A stretch of 64,000 nucleotides of DNA from Aphrocallistes beatrix. Its lineage: Eukaryota > Porifera > Hexactinellida > Sceptrulophora > Aphrocallistidae. The notes under the pieces are model-generated. The model was given only the letters and a program-made list of their open reading frames with translations. It ran no database searches and had not been told where the DNA came from. The position numbers were made by a program, and so were the translations under genes. The stretch is from assembly GCA_963281255.1 (NCBI GenBank), contig OY725488.1:12373524-12437523 (forward strand), in the 5' to 3' direction. Positions 30,963 through 42,767 of the stretch are shown here, piece by piece (the first letter of the stretch is position 1; each line of letters starts with the position of its first letter).

Positions 30963-31538
30963 TCCTTACTATTAAAACTCGATTATTGTATATATACAAG
31001 CGCGCTTCGCTTGCTTGCGCTGCGCGGCTGGCGGACACTTTGTGTCCGCCGGAGGCTCCCTTCGGTCCCCTGGAGGTGACATTGGTTAATTATAAGGGAG
31101 ATAACATCTCTAAATATGTCCATCTTAGTGTTAAAACCGATTTCACTCGAAAAATCACCAAATTTGTCAATTTTAAAATTTTCAATGCATAATGATGACG
31201 TCATAACAAAGTGATGAGTCATCATTTTTTGATGAAAGTCGCATCATATGTGAGGTATGTTAGTATACAGATTCTATTAAAATTTCAGCCTTCTATCTCC
31301 TATAATGGCTGAGTTATGCTCGAATAACTGTGTTGCTTAACTTTTAAAAATGTGACAATGACGTCATAATTCCATGATGAGTCGACATTTTGCTCTGAAC
31401 TCAGAACTTACTGGAGCCATTGCCAAAAGACTCCCACATGCCAAAAATCAGCCTTCTGCGCCCGGCAGTTTCTTCAATCAATTCGTTACAGATATATACA
31501 TATATATATATATAATAATCGAGTTTTAATAGTAAGGA
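30963..31538 (+). mobile_element. 550 bp GC-ended element, copy 3 (both termini)
   Basis: Left terminus TCCTTACTATTAAAACTCGA (30963) and its exact inverted counterpart (31516-31538) bracket the GC-rich module, the conserved interior and a TA-rich run. Of the four copies it is the only one with both inverted termini, and it defines a nonautonomous element of 576 bp. It has no coding capacity. The classification is uncertain. Confidence 0.85.
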
Positions 31539-32464
31539 TGCATAATTGTTCATCTAATGCAACAAGGTCCTATGCTGAAAGTTTTGATCCTGCATGGACA
31601 AATTTTCCATGGAATATTGGTCCGGGGGACCATTTTTTCACAGATAACCCGATTTCTCCAATTGAGGATGTATGTATTGTATCAAAAAATTAGATAAGCT
31701 AAACATGTAGTATATCTAATTAGATGATGGTCAATGAGAAACTCAGAATAAACATTCTGTTGATTTTCGATATTACTGGTAACACCTTCACCCAGAAGTT
31801 TTGGGCCTAAATGAATTTTAACCCTAGGATTTAGACCTGAATCTTCCTATAAGGATTTATAAAATAATTTGAAGAGACTTGGTCGGTAGGGCAGTTTTCA
31901 CTCACTTTGTGGAATGTATTCGACGAACACAAACTGTCCTAGAACTAACAATAAACTAGAGGGATGGCATAATAATTTAAAAAGAATGGCTCGAAAAGTG
32001 CAGTAAATATTTACGAAATTGTAAAAATATGCATAATTGTCGATTAGATGAACAATTATGCATAATTGTTGATTTCGCAAATTTGTCCTAACATATATAT
32101 ACATATAGATTAATCGAGTTTTAATAGTAAGGATGTACTAATCAAAAACAATTGTATATAGACAATCTAAGCCATTCTATTTATAGGAATACTTCTAAAT
32201 ATTCGTATACACAATAAAAATCTTCTTATCCATTGTCTGTAGTATTTCAAATTCTGTATCAAGCATTGAACAGATATTATTTGTAATCCATAGTAATGAA
32301 TGACTCAAGATGTCTAGTGTGTATTTACTAACCTTTCCATTCTATTGTCTACTTTGGTTGATGATTTGAGATATCTGTTCTATCCTGGGAATGAAAAATT
32401 CACGAACGGACTGAATAATCAAATTCAGTTCATCTCAAATTGACACACATTCAGTTCACGTTCA
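31539..32464. other. No gene; orphan terminus at 32111-32133
   Basis: An additional inverted terminus of the GC-ended family (TAATCGAGTTTTAATAGTAA...) lies at 32111-32133, which together with 30939 could mark an older outer element containing copy 3. The sequence between 31540 and 32110 has palindromic ATTATGCATAATTG words near 32028-32068. Bases 32390-32464 hold short GTTCAGTTC-type words continued beyond the next element. Confidence 0.5.
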
Positions 32465-32472
32465 CCTCCTAA

Positions 32473-32623
32473 CAGGGTTGCCGTGGGAATGAAATTTCAA
32501 TTCCCATTCCCATAGAATTCCTGTGAGAATCACCATAGGGATTCCCATAAGATCCTGTGGGAATCCCCATAGGAATCGTATGGGAATCCCCACGGGGGAA
32601 AAATCATTCCCACGGCAACCCTG
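32473..32623. mobile_element. hAT-like miniature element, CAGGGTTGCC family, copy 3
   Basis: This 151 bp element ends in CAGGGTTGCCGTGGGAATG and its complement. Flanking octamers CCTCCTAA and CCTCCTAG match at seven of eight positions. It is inserted within sequence rich in GTTCAGTTC words. Confidence 0.9.
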
Positions 32624-32679
32624 CCTCCTAGCTTCACTCCACTAGCGTTCTCTCAGTTCAGTTTTAGTTGGTACAGCGT

Positions 32680-32772
32680 CGATCGTCCATTCGTTGTCAC
32701 CCCGCCCGCGTGAAGATGTCGGCAGATCTTTTTGAGGCACTGGTGGTGATTAAGTACAACAAGCAGACATGA
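32680..32772 (+). pseudogene. Possible C-terminal tip of a hAT transposase
   Basis: The frame ending MSADLFEALVVIKYNKQ then stop (ATG at 32716) resembles the conserved last residues of hAT dimerisation domains (L-S-x-D/E-x-F/V-E-A-L-x-x-x-K-x-N). No upstream domain is recognisable. It may be the remnant of an autonomous hAT element in a window full of hAT-like miniatures. Confidence 0.4.
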
Positions 32773-32915
32773 GTCCACGAGGAATGTCTGGAATTAGAAC
32801 CTTTAGTGATCTATTTCCATTTTATGAATCAATATTTATCATTCATCATTATTCAGTTCAGTTCGTTCAGTTCAACTTCAATAAGTTCGTTTCAATGCTT
32901 GAATATCTCTCAATG

Positions 32916-33781
32916 TGTTGCAGTGCAAACGCGAGATTGGTGTACACGCGTGTACACTGGTGTAAACCCGGGTTTCCATTAAGTTTGATAATCTCGCGTT
33001 TACACCAGTGTAAACGCGAGTACCTATATAATTAAATATTGTGGTTGATTTATTACTCTAGAATACGATATGATGAGACGTATACTAATTACATCTTCTA
33101 ATCTGATTTATTCTCGTGTAAAATTCGAACTTGATGCATCCTTCGACAAAGAAAACACCAATTTTTCAAACTCTACCTTGGACATTTTAATTTGCAACAA
33201 TTGCAATTCTATGATCTAGACTAAATTGTCAATAAACATATCTACTTATGGCATTTTGCAAGAACATCAAACTCGACATCTGCTCATGCACCATTCCAAG
33301 CAATTTAACAGCTGTCAGATTTACTTTAAACAGGAAGAAATATCTCTCGAGATGACAAAGACATTTAATGGATACTTATTTTTATGTTGTCCATCATACA
33401 TTTATTTTAGGTTTTCATCACACTTATAAAATCGTGACTTATTTCAGTATGATGCAGATTGCAAATTCTACAATTACCCTTCTTATTTATTCATGGCATG
33501 CTGCATAGAATCTTTAAAATTAACACAATGCAATTAATTACTACAGACTCTCGAAATCCAAACAAATTAAAAGAGAAAATTTTAATACGTATTAAATTTG
33601 TTAATTAATATAGTATACTGTTTTAACAATAAACAATTCATCATATCGTATTCTGGAGTAATAAATCAACCACAATATTTAATTATATAGGTACTCGCGT
33701 TTACACTGGTGTAAATGTTGCAGTGCAAACGCAAGATTGGTGTACACGCGTGTACACCAATCTCGCGTTTGCACTGCAACA
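32916..33781. mobile_element. 866 bp element with complex inverted ends (GTGTACAC palindromes)
   Basis: Outer ends TGTTGCAGTGCAAACGCGAG and its complement (ending 33781) enclose palindromes GTGTACACGCGTGTACAC, and inner arms (about 33010-33075 and 33640-33710) that are inverted copies sharing TATATAATTAAATATTGTGG. The interior has no recognised coding frame. No target duplication was identified. Confidence 0.75.
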
Positions 33782-34439
33782 GGTGTTACACTTAATTTGA
33801 CTTCAAATTTGAATTCTCCACATTCAAATTACCCACTTTATAAGTTTCAAATTAATTACTCTTCTTCAAGATTAAGTATTTTCAGCATTTGCTTACCTAT
33901 GTCACATGTCGCGAGGGATCACCATTGTATATGATGGCATTGGTGGTATGAGGCACAGTTTACAAATCTTTAACCTTGTGGGAGTGTAAACAAATTGAAA
34001 GATTGAAAAGTGAGTGATTCGAATATGGATTATTCGAATTTGAAGTTAATTCAAGCATATCTCTTACCAATTAATTACCTTGACTCGCTAAATAAATCAG
34101 TATTATAACTATTTGTATGGGGAATTATGGGGTGTACGAATACTTTTGTTCAAGCAGTGTATGTATAAGTGGAATATTTGTTTAATTTATTTTCTTTATC
34201 AAAACTCAATTATTATTAGTGTAGCTATGGTAGTAGATACCATGGACATTGTACAAATCCATTCGTCCAGCAATATTCCGTGTTGTCGAAGGTCATACTT
34301 ATATATTATTTATCATCTCAATGCTGTTGAGATAATGAATAGTTTAGAATGGAGTTGTTATTCTGTAAACTCAGGATTATTGTGCAACTTTCCAAATCTA
34401 AAAGTTAGTATAATTGGAAATATTATCAACTTCAGCATA
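33782..34439. other. No clear gene
   Basis: Bases 33850-33960 resemble 16720-16830. A frame at 34113-34472 (119 codons) overlaps the end of the mariner element and shows no motif, so I do not call it. Confidence 0.4.
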
Positions 34440-35355
34440 CGGTGTCCCATAATTATTTTCACTTTAGTATGATTTATATTCCTGGTTCCATTTTGGCTTT
34501 TAATATACTATTCACAGTATCCTATTCGAATAATAGTTGCTTAGAATAGTTCCTTCCACTTTTTTTACTTAAAATCCCATATTTATAAATTTTCCTAGTC
34601 CTCTGAATATGATGACGTCATCATGACGATACATTTATTAAAGATATTTGTTATTGATATTATTTAGCTTTTCTAAATATTCACTTCAAGTCATATGTCT
34701 TAGCTCTCAAAGCGTAAACACATACAAATTCTTTTGGGTGGAAAGAAACATTCAGTTGCAGAAATTAGTCAAATAGTAGGCGTAACCAAGCGAACTGTCT
34801 ACAACATTATTTCCAGACTAAAACATGATATTTCAGTTTCTCACCAGCTGGGTGGTGGTAGACCAGCAAAACTTTTCCCACGGTTATCAAAATTTGTGGC
34901 AAAATCAATAAATTTGAATCCATCAACTTCAGTACGGACTCTGACTAAAAAAGCTCCCATTAATGTCTCTGAAAACACAAATCACCGGTGTCTTCAAAGG
35001 TTGGACTATTCTACGCTATATCCCATTAAGGTTCCATTGCTATCTGAAAAAAATCGCCTCTTTAGGATTGAGTGGGCCAGAAAAAAATATGAACAACTGA
35101 TGGGAGCACGCAAATCTTACATCGCTAAAAGAAAAACTTGAGGATATTTGGATGGGTATCAACAGTTTTTTTCTGAACCCATACTGGTCTTCAATGCCGA
35201 AGAGGTGCCAAATGATAATAGATAGGAATGGTTATAATATAAAATATTAATAGTGAATATATTAAAGAAATATATTGACGATCATATCTTGACTATTTGC
35301 AATAAATTTCGAAAAAAATCATATTGAAATTGTGAAAATAATTATGGGACACCCG
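34440..35355 (+). mobile_element. Internally deleted Tc1/mariner-type transposon
   Basis: Inverted ends GTGTCCCATAATTATTTTCA (near-perfect; the right end has one extra base) are flanked by TA at 34438-34439 and 35356-35357. The 916 bp element carries the N-terminal part of a transposase but no recognisable DDE/D catalytic core, so much of the coding region seems lost. It cannot mobilise itself. Confidence 0.92.
34695..35141 (+). pseudogene. Tc1/mariner transposase, N-terminal DNA-binding part
   Basis: From ATG at 34695 the third codon is TAG. After it the frame continues LSKRKHIQILLGGKKHSVAE and ISQIVGVTKRTVYNIISRL, a classic Tc1-type helix-turn-helix, then GGGRPAKL (linker/AT-hook-like) and a second helical region to 35141. 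The catalytic domain expected over the next 200 residues is missing. The early stop and the deletion both mark it as dead. Confidence 0.85.
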
Positions 35356-36085
35356 TATGTCTAATAGAAAACTAACTCTAAATAGCGAACAGTGATTGAG
35401 TCTCGAATGAATTACTATTCATACTTTTTTTGTCTCTGAATAACGGACAAATTTATTGTATGACCATCAAATAATAAATTACTCCATTAATCCATGATAT
35501 AAGATTCTATTATTACCAAAGTATTTGTACAGTATTACGGTAAATTTAGCTCTCCATATAAATCCATTGTCTTCAAAGAGTTTATAATTTCTTTATTTTT
35601 ATCAATGTTTGGACATTTGTAATGTCTTCTCTCCTCATCATCATTAACTTATTCGATCTTTCTATGCTGGTACCAAGCTAATCATTTCTACCATTTTATT
35701 CATTAATAACTATATTCAGTTCTGTTCCTGATATTCTTATTCATCTTCCATCTTCATTCACATACGAAGGATTGATGCACTTAAATTGACTCAAAATCCC
35801 TGTTTTTGACTTTAGAATTCCTGGATTCAGTGTAAGATTCCTGAATGATTGAAAAGTATGTTTCTTATAATGCAAGTAATATTTTGTTCGGGGTTCGTTT
35901 GCGAATTATTGAACTTGATATTGCTAAGTATGAGTAAACTATGGCGTAGAGATTCACTCCGTAGAGGTTTGTCCGTTCTATAGGGCTTTTAAAATCCACC
36001 TTTTCTGATACAGTTGAGTCAGATGTGAATTCACTGTCCAGACACATTATCTGAGATTAGAATACTCCTTTGAAGTACTTGACTG
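35356..36085. other. No gene seen
   Basis: AT-rich. The only frame of note (35865-36047, reverse) shows no motif. No repeat ends were found. Confidence 0.4.
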
Positions 36086-36345
36086 CAGAGGCGTAGCTTA
36101 CACCTATGTCGCCCGGGGCGGATGTATTTCATGCCGCCCCTCAACACATATTTCTACCTCAACTTGGCAAGTGTATTAACTTAATTTGTGGTGTGTTTTG
36201 TGTGTTAATTTGAAATACTATTCATGCTCGTATTAGCTGGAAAAAGCATGTTCAAATTCAAAATACCTTGGAAAAATTCTGAGTTTACCAATATATATTT
36301 TATGAAACACAAGGTCAAGTGCCGCCCCCCCTAGCTACGCCACTG
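36086..36345. mobile_element. hAT-like element (CAGAGGCGTAGC/GCTACGCCACTG)
   Basis: A perfect 8 bp duplication, CTTGACTG, flanks it (36078-36085, 36346-36353). Termini CAGAGGCGTAGCT and AGCTACGCCACTG are near-complementary, with G/C-rich subterminal runs (GCCGCCCC). It is 260 bp with no coding capacity. Confidence 0.93.
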
Positions 36346-37079
36346 CTTGACTGCATTATTTCTAAGAAACTCCTAAACTACTTTTCAAGTTTACCATGCT
36401 ATTAAGCCCACCTGTTCTGACATGGTTATAGTGTATTGTGTGGTTACGAATGCTGCTATAACAAGATCGACTAATGCCCTACTTAGAAGCTGTAATATCT
36501 AAACTGAATGAGTTATTAGCATTTCTCTATCTTCATATTTTAGCACTATATTGGTTGTTATAGTGCAGCTGCATTTTCTATTGACCAGCTTTTTTGTCTG
36601 TTTTGGAATTGAGCCAACTATTTGCAGGACAAATTGGTTAAATGGCTTTTGTCCGTTGTAGACATATATCCGCTTCTCAGAGAGTGCTTTGCGAGCAATC
36701 AACGCTTTTACACAAATGTTTTTGTTGTTGTTTTTATTTAGAAAAATATACATTGTTTTTAATAGTGGTAATTGTATGAAAATGTATCAACTTCTTGTAA
36801 AGATGATGTTTTCTTCAAAGTGTAAGAAGATATGTGTGTTTCCTAGTTACCTAATAGATCTATGGTATGTAGATACTACCTTATGAGGGAGGAGCTAAGC
36901 TAAGATAAAATGAAAGGATTATACAATCAGTGACTCCATCGCAGTCATTATGATATCAGTCTACTGTCTGGTTTAATTGGAATATCTTACTGATCTATAA
37001 TTTTGGGATCCTAGCTATTCCTAGGAAATAAGATCGAAATATTGAATATAATTAACCTTTTCTTAAATGGAAGATTCGA
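36346..37079. other. No gene seen
   Basis: Reverse-strand frames at 36499-36753 and about 36420-36490 show some hydrophobic residues but no recognisable family. I leave them uncalled. Confidence 0.4.
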
Positions 37080-37339
37080 ATTCTCATTAATCTGAACTCA
37101 CTTGTTCTCTCTATACATAAGACAATACACTAAGCCGGACTAAAGTATTTGTACACTACATTATTTCCCCTACAAATAGTACTAAATTGGATCTTTTAAA
37201 GAAATGTATTCGAACCCTAAGAGACACTAAGAGTCTAATTTAATATTTGAAATCTACATCGAATTAATAATAGTTGAAGATTTCTAATACGAAATTCTCT
37301 CAAATCCAAAGTAAGATTATCAACCTGTGACACAGGGAG

Positions 37340-37541
37340 CAGAGTTGCCGTGGGAATGGAATTTCAATACGCATCCCCATCCCATTCCCGCAGGATTTCT
37401 GTGGGATACCCACAAAAACCCAAAGAACCCACAGGAAAACCCACAGAAACCCACATGTGGGAATACCCATATGCTTAAAGTCTTCCCCATTCCCATCTCA
37501 TATGGGAATACACACAGATTCCCATTCCCGCAGCAACCCTG
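37340..37541. mobile_element. hAT-like miniature element, CAGGGTTGCC family, copy 4
   Basis: This 202 bp element has a slightly altered left end (CAGAGTTGCC) and an interior rich in CCCACA/TGTGGG words. Flanking octamers ACAGGGAG and ACAGGAGG are similar but not identical, implying an older insertion. Confidence 0.85.
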
Positions 37542-37811
37542 ACAGGAGGTAATCCATCTCCATCATGTATAATGGTGAATAGGGACATATGTGGTACGGT
37601 GGCTGTGATTGTTCACTTGAAAACTGAGAATTAATGATTGATTAGAAATGATATATTCTACAATAACTAATTCGAATGCGCAGAGTTCGAATTTGAAATC
37701 CGATTAGTTGTATCAACTACCGTTTGGGAGTCTTGACCTTCAAGAATAGATCCATTTTAGTATTAATTGCACGTGAAATAATGAAGTGTACAAATACTGT
37801 CCTGGTAGTGT

Positions 37812-38560
37812 ATCTGTTCATTTGCTCTTTTCTCAGTTGTTTACGACGAGATTAAAGATTTCCAACTAAACTCAATCAACATTAATTAGTTTCCAATTGA
37901 TTTCTCTGCAGATTTTTAATTTGATATTCAAATATGTGTGAGAAGAATTTTGATTAAACCAAGCAAGCTTGGTTTGTCTGTGTTACGTGAATTTGTTCCG
38001 TTAAATATCCTAAGAACGAACAGACGTACAAGCCATCCTAGATCTGTACTATTTTGATGCTATCGAAATTGTGAAGATTTCACGAACAATCGAAGATTTA
38101 AACTCTGAGCAATCAAATTCCATTGAATATTGGAATTTTAATTAATAAATTTCGTTGTTCACGCGACGAGATTAATTAATTCCAACTAAACTCAATGGAA
38201 TTTGTTTGTCTCGTTTATATCTCTCACTTATCCAACATTATTAGTTTCTAATTGATTTCTCTGCAATTTTTAATTTGATATATTCAAATCTGTTGCGAAA
38301 AGTATTTTGATTAATACAAGCAATATTTGTTTATCTGTGCTATGTGAATTTGTTTCGTTAATACAGTGGTTCCTAACCTGGAGTCCACGGACCCCTTAGT
38401 GGTCCACAGAAGGTATCAGGGGGTCACAGGATTCGAAATTTTGAATTACAGCTAATAGGAGGGGTCCACAGAATATAGGAAAATTGATATAGGATGTCCA
38501 CAGTCAAAAAAGGTTGAAAACCGCTGCGTTAATATTTCTAGAAACAACAGACCTGTAAAC
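37812..38560 (+). repeat. Tandem duplication of the block start (two units)
   Basis: Units 37812-38040 and about 38155-38560 both match bases 60-300 of block A (CCAACTAAACTCAAT, TTGATTTCTCTGCA, GTGAATTTGTTC). The second is closer to block A and carries the element at 38363. Only one unit is visible in block A. Confidence 0.7.
38363..38526. mobile_element. hAT-like miniature element (CAGTGGTTCC/AAAACCGCTG)
   Basis: A perfect 8 bp duplication, CGTTAATA (38355-38362, 38527-38534). Ends CAGTGGTTCCTAACCTGG and GGTTGAAAACCGCTG; interior GGACCCC/GGGGTCC words. It is 164 bp, the cleanest of four copies (17037, 56572, 62524). Confidence 0.93.
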
Positions 38561-39732
38561 TATCAAGTAAGTTATCTCCTAGTAAAAGAGCTGCATTGAA
38601 TTATTCACAACACCAATTTGTTAATGATTGTACTTTGATCAATGAATGAAGTGTGTAGAGCTAATGGATTTCTATCTAAATGCTTTGCATCTTGTAGATT
38701 GAGATGCTGGGAATAAGTTCGAAGTTGAAGAAGAATCTTCCAATACTGACAAGAAACTATCTGAGAATTCTTAGAGTTGAGCATGAGCTGCTAGAGAGGA
38801 GGAGAACTACCATCAGACCTTCAAGACGCTAGAATCAGACATCTCTATGCTCACATCCCACGAGGAAGTGAGGAGACTCATCCCAGCAAATGACTGAGGA
38901 GTTATTAGCAGACAGAAGAATCTTAACACATCTTTCCATTCATTTACCTAAAAGCTGTTAGAATTTATATTGTGGACATTGTTCTATTGTGAGAGCACAC
39001 TAGGATTATTTCTTATTTCTGTGTCACTGGTAGTGATGTAGTGTATTGATGGGAATCTCTACTAGAACGTACAAGAACAACAATCTTAAGTCACAGTTAT
39101 GAAGTGTGATACCTTGTCCATGTGTCCACGTGTTCCTGAGAACTCTAGCTCCCTTATAGAACTTAGTGTGTGGATTCCAGCTCCTTATGTTTATTTACAA
39201 ATATTCACAACTCTGTGCTTTATTCGTAGTCTGGTATTCATACACAGTCAGGGTACCTTATTATGAATATTCGTTTATTATGAACTGACCTTCTGACCCC
39301 AATCTTATTGCTTACAGGGATTTGGATCTGTAATGAACAAATGAAATTCTCCCAGATACCAAATGCAATTCAAATTCTACTAAAGTGGATTTTTAATGAA
39401 AAGGCATTGAATTAATTAAAAATTTCTCTCTGATATTTCTCTAAGTCTAAGGTGAATTAAGATAAATTGAATGTTACTTCCATAGAATATCCCATTCGTA
39501 CATTCCTTCTAGCCAAGATATCTCCAGGTGCTCTGATGACATGCTGGATTAGTCCATTTTCTAGAAAATTCTAGAATTGTAATCAAAGCAATATTGTTAT
39601 TGGAGACGTGTAACTAACTAGTGGTTATGACTCGACAAGGAATTTGCATAAGAACCACTAACCTGCAAACCTAGTTAATTCTAAATCTCTCCTTTACAAA
39701 GTCCATTGAACTCATCACAGCTATCTTACTTA
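38561..39732. other. No gene seen; block B flank
   Basis: It includes the match to block A 1140-1290 (TCCCACGAGGAAGTGAGGAG at about 38860) and a CAGTCAGGG-type miniature end at 39246. The intervening sequence is AT-rich without coding signs. Confidence 0.45.
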
Positions 39733-39741
39733 GATAAATAG
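39733..39741 (+). promoter_or_regulatory. Candidate TATA box of NLR-B
   Basis: GATAAATAG, identical to block A 2410-2418 and at the same distance from a conserved donor. This would be the ancestral NLR promoter. A second, block B-specific TATA lies at 42798. Confidence 0.4.
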
Positions 39742-39764
39742 AGAAATATACTGATTCATTATCT

Positions 39765-39929
39765 TCAAACCTCGCAACACTGCAACCACGAAACTATTCC
39801 GGACTTTTCGAGACAAAATCTCACAAACCTTCAAAGAAAATTTTCTCAATTTCACGAAAGTTTTTCAGAATTTCAAGCACGCAAACACGATTTATCCAAA
39901 AGAATTTAACAGAATCAAATACGATAAAA
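39765..39929 (+). other. Putative 5' UTR exon 1 of NLR-B
   Basis: A/C-rich sequence ending in donor GTGAGT at 39930, matching block A 2440-2625. It would join the acceptor at 43981, an intron of about 4.05 kb. The start is uncertain. Confidence 0.45.
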
Positions 39930-42010
39930 GTGAGTTGAGTTCTTTCTATAATTTAGTTAAAATAAAATTCGTTTATTGTTAATTAGAGCGAAAACTGATC
40001 TATTTTCATAAATCTAACTCGTTTCTTGTTATTAACGAACCATTTTGAGCTGATATTTTAAAATCAACTTTAAATAATACTTCACTTAGTGGCCTACTTC
40101 TGAAATTCCCGATTTTATATATCTTTTCATGACGGATTTTCAGAAAATTATATTTGTGAAATGAATGAAATTTGGGCACAAGATGTAAAATTGTAGACAA
40201 GCCAAGTTACATTTCGATTTCGATCAAGTAGATTGCGACACAATTTTATTTCTTTCTGCTTATAATTCGGAAATATTCAATTTATTTTTGTAAACTCGAC
40301 GTCATCACCACAAAGAATTATTCAGCGCAAAGTTTCTATGGGGATTTATTCTCTATCCTATCCAGATATTTATATACTTCCATTGTAAACTCGAATTACA
40401 GTCCAGTCGTTATTTTTTGTCCAATGGGATTCATAGCATAAGCCATCAGAAAATGAAGGATTAAATCTGTAATTTCTCTCTTACCAAAATTTTAGAGAAT
40501 GTTTCTCTTTAAATGATTGATAATACATATCTCCAAATAAGGTAGTGGTGTAGCTGGGATGGGTTCCATGGTACTTCAGACGTAGAATGTCCGTAACATT
40601 CCAATCTACCACATGCAGTGTGTAGTTCCATTTTAAAGTTGTTTAATAGAAGCAAATATTCTAGTAGAGCTTAGCTGCTCTTAGAATAGCGCCTAAACTG
40701 ACCTCTAAATGCTATGGATATAATGTGTAATGGAATTTTAGTCTCTGTCTCACGGGAATTTCGCCTCATTAGAGACTAAAATAAACAGGTACTAATGTAT
40801 AAGGAAGGGAAGTTGAGGCTTCTGGAGTGGAGTAAGTTTGAAAAAAGGGTGAAATGAGGGCTTTTGATTGAGAGATAAATATGTGCGCAAGGGGCATTTC
40901 AGAGGAATAAAATTCTGTGTGACAAAAATTCCAGGGACGAAAGTTCCGCTACCCGATGCCCGGTAACTAATGTTCAGAGAACGAAATGTCCATACGACGA
41001 AGTGTCCGCCGTTCCTTAATAATGCCTAAAATATCTCTTCAATAGCTGTGCGTGTAATCATATATTTCACTTACTCAGCTTAGCAGCCCTAGTGATAATT
41101 ATAAGATCACACTTTTCACTGAGAGATATTTCCTGTTCTAAAACAAAAGGTTACACTTCGAGTTCGCAATTTTGCTGCTGAAATTTCTAGTTTTCCAATA
41201 AGATCTAGATTTTACTGTAATTTCTTTCAAAATATTTGTGAAATTGCCAAGAACCTTAATATTTAGGAGAATGAAATAATATTTTTGAATACTTTGGGAA
41301 TAATCGAATCTCTTCATCAAAAAAATTGCATCTCACCTTTTCGAAGACTAGGTTTATCTATATTCACTTTCCATAATGAATATTATATTTGTAAATATTG
41401 TGGTAAATACTTGTAAGAATATTGATTTCACATGAATGTTGTCTTTAAACATAATCACCATTTTGCTGGAAGTAGCTATATCTTATTTTGATCCACTAAC
41501 AGTTACTTCATTTCACATCTGTAATATTAAACCTGCACCTTCATTGGTTAGCATATTTTGTCACCTTTTGTGGCAAGGTGTGAAAATAAGAATATTCGTT
41601 ACATGTACAAAACTATACCATATAAGGAATCCTATATAAGAAATGAAATTGGGACCAGGAGGTTGGTTCACAACTGAGTGTTCTTAATAAGCAGGGCTGT
41701 TCACGATTCATTTGATCGATTCAATGACTCGTGGGTCTTCACGAGTCATGGAGTGAGACTCGAAGACTCGAGTCATTCGAGTTGGTGGTTTGTGAAGAAC
41801 CTGATATTAAGCGAGTTCATAATAAGCGACCCTGACCGTAATTTAATATGTCATATGCTCTTGAAGCCATGCCTTTTTTTCCCAAATACAGTTTTCATTG
41901 AATATTTCTAGATTTTAGGACGAATCAAAGCATTATATTTGTGTAATAAAATACTAGCGAGCTTGAAATCTGAAATTCTGCTATCTCAGTTATTGCTAGG
42001 TGCGAAACTA
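39930..42010. other. Putative NLR-B intron, no gene seen
   Basis: It holds the 40790-40990 repeat related to about 5800-6060 and a CAGTCAGGG-family copy (about 41645-41840) interrupted by another element whose end reads CAGGGCTGTTCACGATTC (41695). Short frames are chance. Confidence 0.4.
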
Positions 42011-42033
42011 TCCTTACTATTAAAACTCGATTA

Positions 42034-42068
<35 letters not shown>

Positions 42069-42553
42069 ACGAATTGATTGAAGAAACTGTCAAGCTCAGG
42101 AAGCTAATTTTTGGCATGTGGGAGTGTTTTGGCTATGGCTCCAGTAAGTTCTGAGCTCAGACGAAAATATCGACTCATCAATTATGACGTCATTGTCACA
42201 TTTTTAAAAGTTAAGCAACACAGTTATTCGGGCATAACTCAGCCATTATAGGAGATAGAAGCTGAAATTTTAATAGAATCTGTATACTAACACGTCTCAC
42301 ATATGATGCAACTATCATTAACAAATGATGACTCATCACTTTGCTATGACGTCATCATTACTCATCAAAATTTTAAAAATTGACAAATTTGGTGTTTTTT
42401 CGAATGATATCGATTTTTAGACTAAGATGGACATATTTAGAGATGATATCTCCCTTATAATTAACCAATGTTACCTCCAGGCGACCGAAGGGAGCCTCCG
42501 GCGGACACAAAGTGTCCGCCAGCCGCGCAGCGCAAGCAAGCGAAGCGCGCTTG
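42011..42553 (-). mobile_element. 550 bp GC-ended element, copy 4, with empty site in block A
   Basis: It begins TCCTTACTATTAAAACTCGA and ends with the GC-rich module ...GCGCGCTTG, reading opposite to copies 1-3. TA flanks both ends (42009-42010, 42554-42555), while block A has the unoccupied sequence with a single TA at about 8126. This shows that the family moves as a unit ending exactly at the GC module, without the second inverted terminus seen in copy 3. Confidence 0.9.
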
Positions 42554-42767
42554 TAATTAGAATTTCTAATCTGCGTTGATTAGAGGGAATTATCATTCCT
42601 TAATTTTCTGTGAAGTTTCCTGTCAGAACATCCATTGTAGTGGTATAATAGACTTTAATACTGCCTCCTAACTAGATAGAATATGTATATCCAATTTCTA
42701 ACCCAGACTATGGACTATAGTAACTTTATTGTTGCCTATTCCTCTCCATCAAGATAGTTGCTCTAGA

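Noticed and set aside
34113..34472. 119-codon frame before the mariner element
   Set aside because: It extends into the transposon's left terminus and shows no motif.
42011..42553. Reading the GC-ended element as a Helitron (TC start, hairpin near the CTTG end)
   Set aside because: The flanks fit a TA duplication against the block A empty site rather than A/T insertion. Copy 3 has a clear inverted terminus at the far end, which Helitrons lack.
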